Source: Amycolatopsis decaplanina DSM 44594
Lineage (GTDB): Bacteria; Actinomycetota; Actinomycetes; Mycobacteriales; Pseudonocardiaceae
DNA length: 64,000 nt
Reading direction: 5' to 3'
Assembly: GCF_000342005.1 (NCBI RefSeq)
Contig: NZ_AOHO01000038.1
Coordinates: forward strand, 139,926-203,925
Numbering within the stretch: the stretch's first letter is position 1; each line of letters opens with the position of its first letter. A program made the translations under genes and the position numbers. The notes below the pieces were generated by a model that was given only the letters and a program-made list of their open reading frames with translations, did no database searches and was not told the DNA's origin. Positions 1-8,866 of the stretch are shown here, one piece after another.

Positions 1-2023
1 ACCGGAGCCTGCCCAGCACGGCGAGGTTCTCTTCCAGCAGCGCGTGCGCGGTGCCGAACTCGCAGCGCAGGATCGCGTGCATGGTGCGCACGGAATCGAC
101 CGCGCAGTGCAGCGTGATCGACCCGGTCCGCTGGGCGTCCGCGCGGGCGAGCAGCAGGGTCTGTTCGTCGCCGTTCATCAGCACGCGATGCCCGCCGAGC
201 CGGACCAGCGCCTGGGTGCGGAGGTGGTGCAGATGGTTGTCCTCGGCGGTCCGCCGCGCGAGTTGCATGTAGTGCTCGGATTCGGTGAGGTCCCGCGAAA
301 GCGCGAGCATGCCGAGCACCTGCAGCGCCTGGCAGACGACGAAGGGCTGCTCGGTCGCCTCGGCCACTTTCCACGCCTGGCGCGCGAGCCGTTCCGCCGT
401 GCCGGTCCGGCCGGGGACGTCGAGCCAGAGGTTCGCTTCGACGGCGTCGAGCGCGGCCTGCTGAGCGGGCGAGATCGCCGAACCCAGGGGAGCGCGGGCG
501 CGTTCGATCTGGCCGAGACATTCGTCGTGCCGTCCGGCGATGTAAGCGGCCCACGCCAGCTGGGTGTGCAGTTTCGCGGCCCGTTCGAGCGTGCCGATCT
601 CGCCGAATCCGGTGGAAAGCTCGACGGCGCGGTCGAATTGGCCGGTCTGCCCGAGCGCGTACAGCAGCGTCTCCAGCACCTCGGCCCGATCACCCGCGTC
701 GGCCCCGGCGAGCAGGTCGACGGCCTTGGTGAGCATCGTGACCGCGGAGTCCGCAGCACCGGCGTCGAGGGCGCGGCGGCCGGTTTCCGCGAACAGACGG
801 CCCGCCGCCCGCTCGTCCAGCGCGGTCAGCCGGAGCGACGCGACGAGCGCGCACAGGTCGCCCGGCAGTCCCGGGTACAGCTTCTCGACGGCGTCGGCGG
901 CCTGACGCGCGAGTTCCGCCTTCCGTGCCGGTGACTGGCGCGCCAGCAGCGCTTCCGCGGTCAGCGGATGACGGAAGGCGTACCAGCCGGGTGTCGTCTC
1001 GTCGGTGGTCACCAGGTTCGCCGAGACCGCGGCGCTCAGGTGGTTGTGCAGGGTCCGGTCGTTCGTACCGGTGACCGTCTGCACCACCGTCAGCGGGAAG
1101 CGGCGGCCGATGATCGCCGCGACCGACAGCAGTTCGCCCGCCTGCTCGCCGAGTTGCTCCATCCGGACACCGATACTGGTGACCAACGCGGCGGGTACGC
1201 GGGCGCGGAGTTCGCCGATGACGCGCCAGCCGTCGCGGCCCTCGACCAGCAGGCCGTCGTTCACCATGCCATGGAGCAGTTCCTCGACGATGAACGGAAG
1301 GCCGGCGCTGTTGCGCCACAACAGTTCCGCCGCCGAGGACGGCAGATTCTCCGGCTCGGTGTCGAGACACGCCGCGGCGAGTGCGCGGGTGTCGGTGAGG
1401 CCGAGCCTGCCGAGTTCGACGACGGTGCAGCTCATCCGCTGCGCGCCGGAGGTCGCCAGGCGGAGGGCGTCGGACGGCTCGTTGCGGAGCGTGCCGACGA
1501 ACAGGGTCTGCGCCGCGGGCAGGTTGTCGACGAGATACTCGAGAATGAACAGCGTCTCGGCGTCGGCGTCCTGGAGATCGTCGAGGACCAGGAGCGTGCC
1601 GCGGTCGCGGCTGGTGACGGCCAGCAGCCGGAACACCGCTTCGGCGAGCACCATGAGGGAGCCCGACTCCCGCGGCCGGTCGCCCCGGCCCCAGTCGGGG
1701 ATGAGCTGGGCGAGCACGGGGATGAACGGGTCGAGTTCGGCCGCCTCCGGCGGGCCGCCGCCGCGGAAATGCGACAACAGTGCCTGGGTGAGCGGCCGGA
1801 ACGGGACGAGCGGGCCGATCGAACTGGCCCTGCCCTGCAACACCGGGATGTCGGCGGCGACCGCTCGTGAGGCGGCTTCGATGGCGAGCCGGGATTTGCC
1901 GATGCCACCTTCGCCCACGAGAAAGATCGCGCCGCCGCGATCCACGATGGCGCGATCGAGAGCTTCGGAGAGCTCGGCCAGTTCGGCGTCGCGGCCGATC
2001 ACCCGCGACGAACGGATACCCAC
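1..2023 (-). CDS. LAL/LuxR-type AAA ATPase regulator (3' end beyond window)
   Basis: About 674 codons are visible and the gene runs off the left edge. The protein opens with a short lead and 'VIGRDAELAEL', typical of large ATP-binding LuxR (LAL) regulators, then a Walker A motif GEGGIGKSR near residue 40 and a Walker B-like stretch LLVLDDLQDAD near residue 145. The rest is TPR-like helical repeats. The C-terminal HTH expected for this family would lie outside the window. I chose the GTG at 2023-2021 because the ATPase motif starts right after it and a TATAGT box ends 7 nt upstream, suggesting a leaderless mRNA. The gene lies directly downstream of the lanM/precursor unit on the same strand, so a link to that cluster is possible but unproven. 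Confidence 0.85.
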   Translation of the reverse strand, partial: MGIRSSRVIGRDAELAELSEALDRAIVDRGGAIFLVGEGGIGKSRLAIEAASRAVAADIPVLQGRASSIGPLVPFRPLTQALLSHFRGGGPPEAAELDPFIPVLAQLIPDWGRGDRPRESGSLMVLAEAVFRLLAVTSRDRGTLLVLDDLQDADAETLFILEYLVDNLPAAQTLFVGTLRNEPSDALRLATSGAQRMSCTVVELGRLGLTDTRALAAACLDTEPENLPSSAAELLWRNSAGLPFIVEELLHGMVNDGLLVEGRDGWRVIGELRARVPAALVTSIGVRMEQLGEQAGELLSVAAIIGRRFPLTVVQTVTGTNDRTLHNHLSAAVSANLVTTDETTPGWYAFRHPLTAEALLARQSPARKAELARQAADAVEKLYPGLPGDLCALVASLRLTALDERAAGRLFAETGRRALDAGAADSAVTMLTKAVDLLAGADAGDRAEVLETLLYALGQTGQFDRAVELSTGFGEIGTLERAAKLHTQLAWAAYIAGRHDECLGQIERARAPLGSAISPAQQAALDAVEANLWLDVPGRTGTAERLARQAWKVAEATEQPFVVCQALQVLGMLALSRDLTESEHYMQLARRTAEDNHLHHLRTQALVRLGGHRVLMNGDEQTLLLARADAQRTGSITLHCAVDSVRTMHAILRCEFGTAHALLEENLAVLGRLR

Positions 2024-2055
2024 CGCCGTGACTATAGCGAGCGGATTCCCCCGTC
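2024..2055 (-). promoter_or_regulatory. Putative leaderless promoter of the LAL regulator
   Basis: On the minus strand TATAGT (2036-2031) ends 7 nt before the GTG start at 2023, the spacing expected for a leaderless transcript. No strong -35 hexamer is obvious. The box is seen; its function is inferred. Confidence 0.45.
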
Positions 2056-2070
2056 ACGGCCAAAAGTCGA

Positions 2071-2105
2071 TCACGAAGGCGGGCGGCGCGTACCCGCCTT
2101 CGTGA
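2071..2105 (-). terminator. Hairpin terminator after the precursor gene
   Basis: A 13-bp perfect stem (2071-2083 with 2093-2105) and a 9-nt loop begin 6 nt past the stop of the lanthipeptide-like precursor. It probably ends the lanM-precursor transcript and insulates the downstream LAL regulator. Confidence 0.7.
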
Positions 2106-2111
2106 GCTTTC

Positions 2112-2306
2112 TCAGATCCAGCCCCCGGTGAAAACACTGACGACGGACGGCGAGCCGGTGTCCGTGGACAGGGTGGCGAGCGGGTTGGCGCTCAGCCGCG
2201 GCTTGCTGCCCGCCAGCGCGTGGTTGCGCGAGCCGACCTCGAGGGCGCGCGGCAGGTTCACGGCGCCGAGGGCGTCTTCGGTGGCGGGCAGATCTCTTTC
2301 GTACAT
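2112..2306 (-). CDS. Cys-free lanthipeptide-like precursor peptide
   Basis: A 64-aa peptide lying 13 bp downstream of a lanM gene. The ATG is preceded by GAGGAGAAG at good spacing, and the lanM stop codon sits inside that ribosome site, so translation is probably coupled. The N-terminal half is leader-like, with an acidic start MYERDLPATEDALG and the stretch ALEVGSR. The C-terminal half is rich in Ser and Thr (S39, T45, S47, T48, T50, S52, S54, S57, T60) and ends FTGGWI. There is no cysteine anywhere, so thioether rings cannot form within this peptide. A LanM with an active dehydratase could still make dehydroalanine and dehydrobutyrine residues. The role as substrate is inferred from position, size and composition. 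Confidence 0.7.
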   Translation of the reverse strand: MYERDLPATEDALGAVNLPRALEVGSRNHALAGSKPRLSANPLATLSTDTGSPSVVSVFTGGWI

Positions 2307-2319
2307 GTGGTTCTTCTCC

Positions 2320-5199
2320 TCATACTCGATTTACCGGCGGAACAACGGTGGCCGCGGGATGCGGCCGGTCGGGGCGGAGCAGGAGCGCGGAGGGGACCCG
2401 ATCGCCGAATCCCAGCCTCAGCAGGCCGTAGCCGATCCCCGCCAGGCCGCTCAGCAGCCCTGGCGAGGGGACCGCCCCGGGAGTCCCGCAGCGGGCACCG
2501 CGCTGGTCGATGGCGGCGAGCAGATGACCGGTCCGGCGGCGTACCGCGGCGGCGGCGCCAGTGTGCCCGTTCTCCGCCAGCACGCACAACACGTCCAGCA
2601 CTCCGGACTCGCCGTGGCAGAGACTGAGGTCCTTCAGCGGTGCCCCGTCGGTCAGTCGTTTGACCGTCCGGTCCAGGTCTCTGGCGTGACCGGGATCGGG
2701 CAGGCGCGCGGCTTGTCCGAGGGCGTCACCCGCTAGTCCGTCGCACCAGGCGCCGGTGCTTTCCGCCCGATCGTCCGCCTTTCCGGATGGTTCTTCGCCG
2801 GAACGGTCGTGTGCCCGCAGGACCCAGTCGACCCCGGCCGAACCCCGGGCGAAAGACCTCTCTTGCGGAGGTTCGCGGTCGAGGAGCTGTTCGGTGTAGC
2901 GGTCCGCCCGCGCCAGCGCCGCCTCCAGTCCTGTTTGGACATACACCGAGCGCATCGAGGCGACGCCGCCCGCCAGTCCCGTCGTGAACCCGGGCGGCGT
3001 TTCGGAGGTGGCGTCGGGCATCAGGTCGACGGCCTGCTCGATGAGGTCACCCGCGGGCAGGCCGACCAGCGTGCTGAGCCGGGCGATCGTGTACGCGACG
3101 CCGCCGAGTCCGAGAAGCCCGCCGCAGCCGGCGGTGGCGGCAAGCTCACGGTCGGCGCGGAGAGTGGCGAAGAGACCGGGAAGCGGGCTGATCGCGTATG
3201 CGGCCAGATCGCGGTACCGCGCGATTCCGGTCAGCTCGGCGAGCTGGGCGAGGAACAACGCGACACCGCAGTAGCCCTCGCCGAGTCCCGCGCCCATCGG
3301 CAGCACGGTCCAGTAGCGGTCGTCGACGAGTTCTATCCCGAGCCAGTTGGAGCGGTGTTCGTCGGAGAAGGCGTTGGCGACGATCTGATCGGCGATCCCG
3401 CACGCGGTCACCAGCAGTCGTTCCGCGTCGGGAGCCTGATTCGGCACCGCGATTTCCGCGGTCTCGCCGCCGCCGTGATGGCCGGCGGTCGCCGTGCTGA
3501 TGGCGAGGGTGGCCGAGATCAGCCATTCCTGGTCGCGCTGGTCGAGTGGGTCCATGTCGGCGACCTTCGCCAGCACGGTGTCCAGCGACGGCCGGTCGAC
3601 CACTCCTTCGACACTTTCGCCGCGTGAGTCCGACAGCGAGGTGGAGCCGGGGGTCGAGGTGAACATCGGCACGTCACCCGCCCACAGGTCCTCCCGCTCG
3701 TGCGGCACGAGGCGGCGCAGCTTCTCCTCGTCCGCCGAGTCCTCTTCGAGCAGGTCGAACGCGCGGTCGCGGTCGGCGGCGTCGCGCAGCAGGTCGGGAT
3801 GGGTGGTCTCGTCCAGCAGGCGGAAGTAGAAGTTCGTCGGCCGGATGAGTACCCGGATGGGATCTTCGGCGCAGCGCCGGAGGTGTTCGGCGAGTTCGTC
3901 CCGTCCGGTGGAGATCGCGTCGTAGCCGAGCCGGAATCCGGCCAGCAGCGCCGCGCTGTGCTCGGCGGGCGTGACGTCGCGGCCGTCGAGGCGCGGCAGG
4001 TTGTTCGCGCCCGCGAGTTCGCCGGGCACCCGGACCAGCCGCATCCGGTCGGTGCCCGGATCGACCCAATCGACCCGGTCGGTGGGCAACTTGCCGCCGC
4101 GACCCGCGAGGCCGGAGATGTCGACGGCGCCGTGCTCGCCGGCGAAGAGCTGGGGGAGCAGCAGCGTGCGCTGGACCGACCGCGCCAGCATCGCCGTCGC
4201 GGGGTCGCCCTCCGGCGGATCGGGCGGCGACGGCTGGAACAGCGTCTCGATGTCGATCAGCACCGGATGGTCGCCGCAGGCGATGATGTTCTCGTAGTGG
4301 ACGTCGGTGGCGTCGAGCGCGTACAGGAGCGCCAGGAGGATGCCCTGACGGCGGTAGAAACGGTCGACGTCGGCGATATCGGCGCACGGCCGGTGCTCGA
4401 CGAACCGGAGCCAGCCGTACCCGTCACGCGGCAGCGCGTCGGCGGTCCGCAGTTCGAGACCGGGCAGCCGTTTGTTCAGCCGTTCGACGACGTCGGTGAA
4501 ACGCTCGTGCAGGATCAGCGGGCGGGGTTTGTAGATCACCTTGGCGCCGCTGGAGAAGCGGAGCAGTTTGACCGAACGGCCGCGTGCGTGCGAGTCACCG
4601 ATCCCGCCCGCCACCTCGACGAGCGTGCCGAGTTCGCCGTCGACGACCGAGCAGGGCAGCAAGGCGGCGTCGGCCGAGAAACGGGCCAGCGTTTCGGCGT
4701 GGGCTTCGGCCGCGTGAAGGCAGGCTTGGGCGAGAAGCCTGGCCAGAACCGGGTATTCGCTGAACAACCGGACGAGTCCGGCCGGAGTGGATTGCCTGCG
4801 CACGAAATCGGAGAAACGTTCTTCGGGCGTCTCGCCCTGGAGATTGCCGGCCTTGCGGGCCCTGTGGAGTTCGAGGACCAGCGTGCGGACCGAGAGGTTG
4901 AGCAGATGCTGGCCGAGTTGAGTCGCGAAACCCTGACGGAGTGACTGGACGTCGGCGTCGGCGAGGTCTTCCGGGACCGCTTCCCGGGAGGCGGCGTCGA
5001 CGAGCGACCTGAAGACCCCGGCGAACTCGACACGCCAGTCACCGACTGGGGGACGCTCCGGCAGAAGCGCGGTGACAGCGTGTTCGGCGAAGTCCGCCCA
5101 TACGGGCTTGTCCGCTTTCCGTTCGCGCGGGGTCTGGCCGTGCGCCCACCACCTCGGCGGCAGGGACGTCGCGGATGGTTGGGGCGTCACGGCAGTCAT
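2320..5199 (-). CDS. lanM: LanM-type class II lanthipeptide synthetase, cyclase His replaced
   Basis: A 959-aa protein, normal LanM length, starting from MTAVTPQP at 5199; the open frame extends to 5595 but that part is low-complexity and non-homologous in look. The N-terminal dehydratase domain (DUF4135) looks intact: YKPR at 223-226, the DVHYEN stretch just before residue 310, and DIET from 316. The C-terminal LanC-like domain keeps the zinc ligands, Cys819 in WCDG and Cys861/His862 in LCHG. However, the conserved GF(S/A)HGxAG motif reads SFARGSAG, with Arg785 where the catalytic His of LanC/NisC sits. This matches the Cys-free precursor downstream: dehydration is expected, while thioether cyclisation is doubtful. 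No transporter or leader protease gene is adjacent. Confidence 0.9.
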   Translation of the reverse strand: MTAVTPQPSATSLPPRWWAHGQTPRERKADKPVWADFAEHAVTALLPERPPVGDWRVEFAGVFRSLVDAASREAVPEDLADADVQSLRQGFATQLGQHLLNLSVRTLVLELHRARKAGNLQGETPEERFSDFVRRQSTPAGLVRLFSEYPVLARLLAQACLHAAEAHAETLARFSADAALLPCSVVDGELGTLVEVAGGIGDSHARGRSVKLLRFSSGAKVIYKPRPLILHERFTDVVERLNKRLPGLELRTADALPRDGYGWLRFVEHRPCADIADVDRFYRRQGILLALLYALDATDVHYENIIACGDHPVLIDIETLFQPSPPDPPEGDPATAMLARSVQRTLLLPQLFAGEHGAVDISGLAGRGGKLPTDRVDWVDPGTDRMRLVRVPGELAGANNLPRLDGRDVTPAEHSAALLAGFRLGYDAISTGRDELAEHLRRCAEDPIRVLIRPTNFYFRLLDETTHPDLLRDAADRDRAFDLLEEDSADEEKLRRLVPHEREDLWAGDVPMFTSTPGSTSLSDSRGESVEGVVDRPSLDTVLAKVADMDPLDQRDQEWLISATLAISTATAGHHGGGETAEIAVPNQAPDAERLLVTACGIADQIVANAFSDEHRSNWLGIELVDDRYWTVLPMGAGLGEGYCGVALFLAQLAELTGIARYRDLAAYAISPLPGLFATLRADRELAATAGCGGLLGLGGVAYTIARLSTLVGLPAGDLIEQAVDLMPDATSETPPGFTTGLAGGVASMRSVYVQTGLEAALARADRYTEQLLDREPPQERSFARGSAGVDWVLRAHDRSGEEPSGKADDRAESTGAWCDGLAGDALGQAARLPDPGHARDLDRTVKRLTDGAPLKDLSLCHGESGVLDVLCVLAENGHTGAAAAVRRRTGHLLAAIDQRGARCGTPGAVPSPGLLSGLAGIGYGLLRLGFGDRVPSALLLRPDRPHPAATVVPPVNRV

Positions 5200-5611
5200 G
5201 CTTCCAGTTCGGCGGGGCACGCACATGGGGGCGACACCCCCACATTCAGCGCACGCACGAAGATGTCCGGAGAGTGACGGCCGGGTACGGACGGTCGATA
5301 CCCATGGCCTCACCGGAATATGGGGTCCCGATACCCATGTGCGGGAGCGGGTCCCGGTCGCACCATGGTCGCGAGGAACTCGCGGTGGTCGCAGGGGGAT
5401 CACCGCGGTGTCGGGCGCGGGCCGGTTTCTCTGGGGGTCCGGCCCGCGCCGCCGGAGGTGCGTCGACCCGGCACGGGTTACGAGACCACCTACGCCGTGG
5501 CCCCAGGCCGCCGGCCACGACGTCGACGGCCCGGACGAAACGGCCGCGACCCGGCATCGGGTCGCGGCCGTCGTCGTGCACGCTTCGCTCCTCACGAAGC
5601 GTTGTCATCGA
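5200..5611. other. Intergenic region upstream of lanM
   Basis: 412 bp without a credible gene. It holds a small hairpin (5226-5231 with 5237-5242), two direct copies of CGATACCCATG at 5296-5306 and 5329-5339 (33 bp apart, three helical turns), and the terminator of the next minus-strand gene (5540-5571). The repeats are candidate operator half-sites for lanM, which is transcribed leftward from here. Confidence 0.6.
5540..5571 (-). terminator. Terminator of the 1019-aa ALF protein gene
   Basis: A 13-bp perfect GC-rich stem (5540-5552 with 5559-5571) with a 6-nt loop, about 40 nt past the stop codon of the minus-strand gene ending at 5612. Confidence 0.75.
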
Positions 5612-8600
5612 TCAGTAGGGGTAGACGGTCCATCGCTGGTGCGCCTGCCCGCTGTCCACCTGCTGGACGACGGCGGTGGCATTGGGATCCTGGGCACCGG
5701 CGGCTTCGACGATCTTCGCCGAATGCACGCTGCGCAGGGCGACCGAGCCGTCCGCGGTGGTGGTGAACTCCCACTGCTGCGTCGTCCCGTTGTGGCACTG
5801 GTACTGGACGATCGCGTTACCGTTGTGCAGCTCGCCATAACGCAGGTCCAGGCACTTGCCCGAGTGGCGGTTCTTCAGCGTGTAGACGTTGTTGCCGAGA
5901 TGGGTCACGTCCCAGAGCTGCTTGACGCCGCCGACACAGTCCCACAGTTCCATGCCGGCGAGGTCGTTCAGCGCGCCTTCGCCGATGAGGCCGGCCGTCT
6001 GGATGCAGCGGCCCGACTTCGCTCCCCTGAGGTCGACCGTGTTGTGGGGGACCGCGGCGACGCGGTAGGCGATGGTTCCGCCGTTCTCACTGCTCCAGTC
6101 GATCCGGCCGTTCTGGAACACGCTGCGCTTGCCCATGGGCAAGCCGGTCTCGTCGGACTTCGGGTAGCCCAGGTATGACCGCTCGGCTCCCATCGCCTTG
6201 TACTTCAGGCTGATGTTCCCGTAGACCAGCCGGGCGCCGGTGCTGGGGTGCCAGTAGATCGAGCCGGAACCGACGGCGAAGTCGGCGACCTTCCCCACAC
6301 CGTCCGAAGCGGACCGGATGTCACTCGTCGGGTACCCGAGGGAGCCGGTTTCGTAGCCGTACTCGGCGAACTTCCGGTGGATGTCACCGTTGATCGCGAC
6401 GGTGCCGTTCCGCGTGATGTAGACGGAGCCCGCGGTGAAGCGCTGCATCGGGCTGTTGTCCTGGCCGTAGGTGCCGGCGTCCGCGACGGGGTAGCCCATT
6501 CCCGCCTCGAAACCCATGGCGGCGAACTTCCGGTGGATCTCGCCCTTGACCTGCCGGATCGCGCTACCGGGTACGTAGTAGACGGTTCCGGTGGCGAAAC
6601 GGCTGTAGCGGACGTTCGTGCCGCTGACGGTGCCCTCGTCGGTGAGCGGGTAGCCGTATGGACCCGTTTCCCCGCCCGAGTTCGCCCAGATCTCGCCGAT
6701 CAGGCCGAAGACGATGTGGGCGCCCGTCGACGCGCTCCAGACGATGTGGAGGTTCTCCCCGCCCATCGTGGGTTTGACGATCCGGAGGACCTGGCCGTTG
6801 CCGTCCTTGGCCGGCACCTGGTCGGTCATCGCGCCGCCGACCCCGGCCGGCCCGCCGAGGGCGAGGAGCTTGTCGAGGACCGGGCCGTTGTACACCGCCT
6901 GCACCGCGATGCGCTGGTTGGTCCCGTCGTCGCCGGCGGTGAGGTAGAGCCTGCCCTTCTCGTACACCCGGTGGCCGAGGCCGACCCCGTTGGAAGTCCC
7001 CTCGGGGACGAAGTCGCCGATGGGCTTGCCGAGCTTGTCGCGCAGCGGCTGCTCCGCGGCGTAGCGCCGGTCGACCGGGTGTGGTGCCTGCGGAGCCTCG
7101 GCGTGCCACTCCGGCGCGACGGCGTAGTAGTCGTCATCGATCGCGCCGGTGACGAAAAGGTACTTGCCGGAACTGCGCGACGGGCGGATGGAGACGCTGG
7201 ACGCGTCACCGCGCACGCACCAGGTCGCGTCGCCCTTGAACGCGTTCGAGCCGTCGGTCGGGTCGACGTAGGCCGTCACGCGCTTGGACTGCGGGGGAAT
7301 GAACGCCGCGTTGGCCGCCGAGGAGGCGCCCGAACGCCAGCGCAGGTAGTGGTTGGGACGGCTGACCGACTGGAACGAGAAACACTCGGGATTGCTCAGT
7401 CCCGGCTCGATCCTCCACTGCGCTTCCGGACGATTGCCCGGCTGCCACTGTTCGAGCACGACGTCGCCGTTGCGGTCGGTGAGGTAGACGTCGACACCGC
7501 TGTACGCGTCGACGCGCAAGGTCTGGACCAGGTTCTCGTACTGGCCGGTGCGAAGGAACTTCTCGCGGTCGCTGCGCTTAGCGGCGAGGGCCGCGTCCGC
7601 GGCCGCGACCAGCGCGGGCCGGATCAGCTGGTTCGCCGCGCGGGTGCGCAGTTCGGTGATCTGGCGGATGTACTCCTGGTCGCGCTTGTTCAGCTCGTTC
7701 ACGATGTCCCGCAGGTGTGCTTCCTCGGCACCCTGGTTGATGAAGAAGGTCCAGTCGGCGGGATCGAGGCTGCCCACGGCGTCCTCGGCGGCGCCGTGCA
7801 CCTCGGTGTCACGGGGGACGGCCTTCCAGATTTCGACGACGAAGTCCCGGTCCTTCAGGTTGATCAGGTACTCCAGCCGCGCCGTGGGCACGGATCCCAG
7901 GGTGTGCGACACGGCGTTCGCCTTGGCGGCCTTCGCCCGTTCGGCGGCCTTGGCCGCTTCGTCCTTCGTGGCGTCGTCCTGGATGACCCGATCCACGTCC
8001 TTCTTGTGCTCGGCGAAGACCACGACGGTCAGGAACCGCCATTGGTCGTCGGCGGTACCCCGCAGCGCCGTGCGGGCGGCCTCCTTGACCGCCATGTCCT
8101 TGTAGCCGTCGGCATTGAGTTCCAGGTGGACGATGAAGTCGAAGATCGACTTCGCCAGGACGGTGTTGTCGACCGGGATGCTCAGGGTCGAAGCGGCCAG
8201 CGCCTTGGCGGCACGTTCCTGTTCCTGCTGCTGTCGCCGATCGGTGACGATCTTTTCGTCTTCCCGGTGCGCGTCGTGGATCCCGACCTTGATCCACTGC
8301 GTGGACGCCGCTTCGCCGTCGGCGGCGAGAGCGGCGATGGCCGTCTCCTTGAGCTTCTGGTGCTCCGGTTCGAGCGGGTGCTGCTTGTCGATGTCATCGG
8401 CCGCGTAGTACATCGCGGCGACGAAGCCGCGGTCGCTGAGGACCAGCAGATCGGGTCCGGCCACGATCTTCAGTACGGCGGCGGCATTGCCCTTGTCGAT
8501 ATCCGTGGACTGCGCCGCGGCCGCCGGCGCCGATGGCGGCGCGGCGACGGCCGTGGCGGGCGTCACGACACCTGCCGTCGTCGCGACGATCGCGGTGGCG

Positions 8601-8671
8601 ACGATCAATCTTTTCAAAACCCCTCTTCGCCGTGCCGATGGCACGCCGAAGGGACCCCAGTATCCGTTCAA
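5612..8671 (-). CDS. Secreted multidomain ALF / AbfB / LGFP / ricin-lectin protein
   Basis: A 1019-aa exported protein. The TTG start at 8671 is preceded by AAGGAGAGG at suitable spacing. The signal peptide has RRR followed by LIVATAIVATTAGVV and an AVAA cleavage zone near residue 48. Residues about 55-370 are helical ALF-type repeats. About 395-500 is an AbfB-like (CBM42) fold segment (ECFSFQSVSRPNHYLRWR). About 600-850 holds several LGFP repeats (for example FAAMGFEAGMGYPV, YLGYPKSD), associated with cell-wall attachment. The last 125 residues form a ricin-type beta-trefoil with three QxW-like ends (KQLWD, TQQWEF, HQRWTV). It probably acts at the cell surface, binding envelope or glycans. 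No catalytic domain was seen. It is divergent from the next ALF protein gene. Confidence 0.85.
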   Translation of the reverse strand: MNGYWGPFGVPSARRRGVLKRLIVATAIVATTAGVVTPATAVAAPPSAPAAAAQSTDIDKGNAAAVLKIVAGPDLLVLSDRGFVAAMYYAADDIDKQHPLEPEHQKLKETAIAALAADGEAASTQWIKVGIHDAHREDEKIVTDRRQQQEQERAAKALAASTLSIPVDNTVLAKSIFDFIVHLELNADGYKDMAVKEAARTALRGTADDQWRFLTVVVFAEHKKDVDRVIQDDATKDEAAKAAERAKAAKANAVSHTLGSVPTARLEYLINLKDRDFVVEIWKAVPRDTEVHGAAEDAVGSLDPADWTFFINQGAEEAHLRDIVNELNKRDQEYIRQITELRTRAANQLIRPALVAAADAALAAKRSDREKFLRTGQYENLVQTLRVDAYSGVDVYLTDRNGDVVLEQWQPGNRPEAQWRIEPGLSNPECFSFQSVSRPNHYLRWRSGASSAANAAFIPPQSKRVTAYVDPTDGSNAFKGDATWCVRGDASSVSIRPSRSSGKYLFVTGAIDDDYYAVAPEWHAEAPQAPHPVDRRYAAEQPLRDKLGKPIGDFVPEGTSNGVGLGHRVYEKGRLYLTAGDDGTNQRIAVQAVYNGPVLDKLLALGGPAGVGGAMTDQVPAKDGNGQVLRIVKPTMGGENLHIVWSASTGAHIVFGLIGEIWANSGGETGPYGYPLTDEGTVSGTNVRYSRFATGTVYYVPGSAIRQVKGEIHRKFAAMGFEAGMGYPVADAGTYGQDNSPMQRFTAGSVYITRNGTVAINGDIHRKFAEYGYETGSLGYPTSDIRSASDGVGKVADFAVGSGSIYWHPSTGARLVYGNISLKYKAMGAERSYLGYPKSDETGLPMGKRSVFQNGRIDWSSENGGTIAYRVAAVPHNTVDLRGAKSGRCIQTAGLIGEGALNDLAGMELWDCVGGVKQLWDVTHLGNNVYTLKNRHSGKCLDLRYGELHNGNAIVQYQCHNGTTQQWEFTTTADGSVALRSVHSAKIVEAAGAQDPNATAVVQQVDSGQAHQRWTVYPY

Positions 8672-8768
8672 GACATCCTCTCCTTGGACGAAACGCGCGA
8701 GACCGGCATTCGGTCTCCATCGCGAGTTCGAATAGGAGACCAGTTCATGGTGAAAAAAAGACCGCGAC

Positions 8769-8784
8769 TGTGACGTGGATCACG
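8769..8784. promoter_or_regulatory. Crp-like palindrome between divergent ALF genes
   Basis: TGTGACGTGGATCACG matches the Crp/FNR-type pattern TGTGA-N6-TCACA at nine of ten consensus positions. It lies in the 195-bp gap between the divergent genes starting at 8671 and 8867, followed by a small hairpin (ACGCCC/GGGCGT). It could regulate either or both genes; binding is inferred. Confidence 0.45.
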
Positions 8785-8866
8785 CCCTTTACGGGCGTTG
8801 TGTCCCTGTGCCATAGTCGTCCTCGGCGTGCGCAGGCACGCAATTCTGGGGTCTGGGGTTCTGGGG

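Noticed and set aside
690..2063. Minus-strand 457-aa open frame
   Set aside because: Arg/Pro-rich shadow of the real regulator frame, which carries the Walker motifs.
5200..5595. N-terminal extension of LanM (about 132 residues)
   Set aside because: Low-complexity, no family resemblance; would cover the repeat-bearing leader and terminator.
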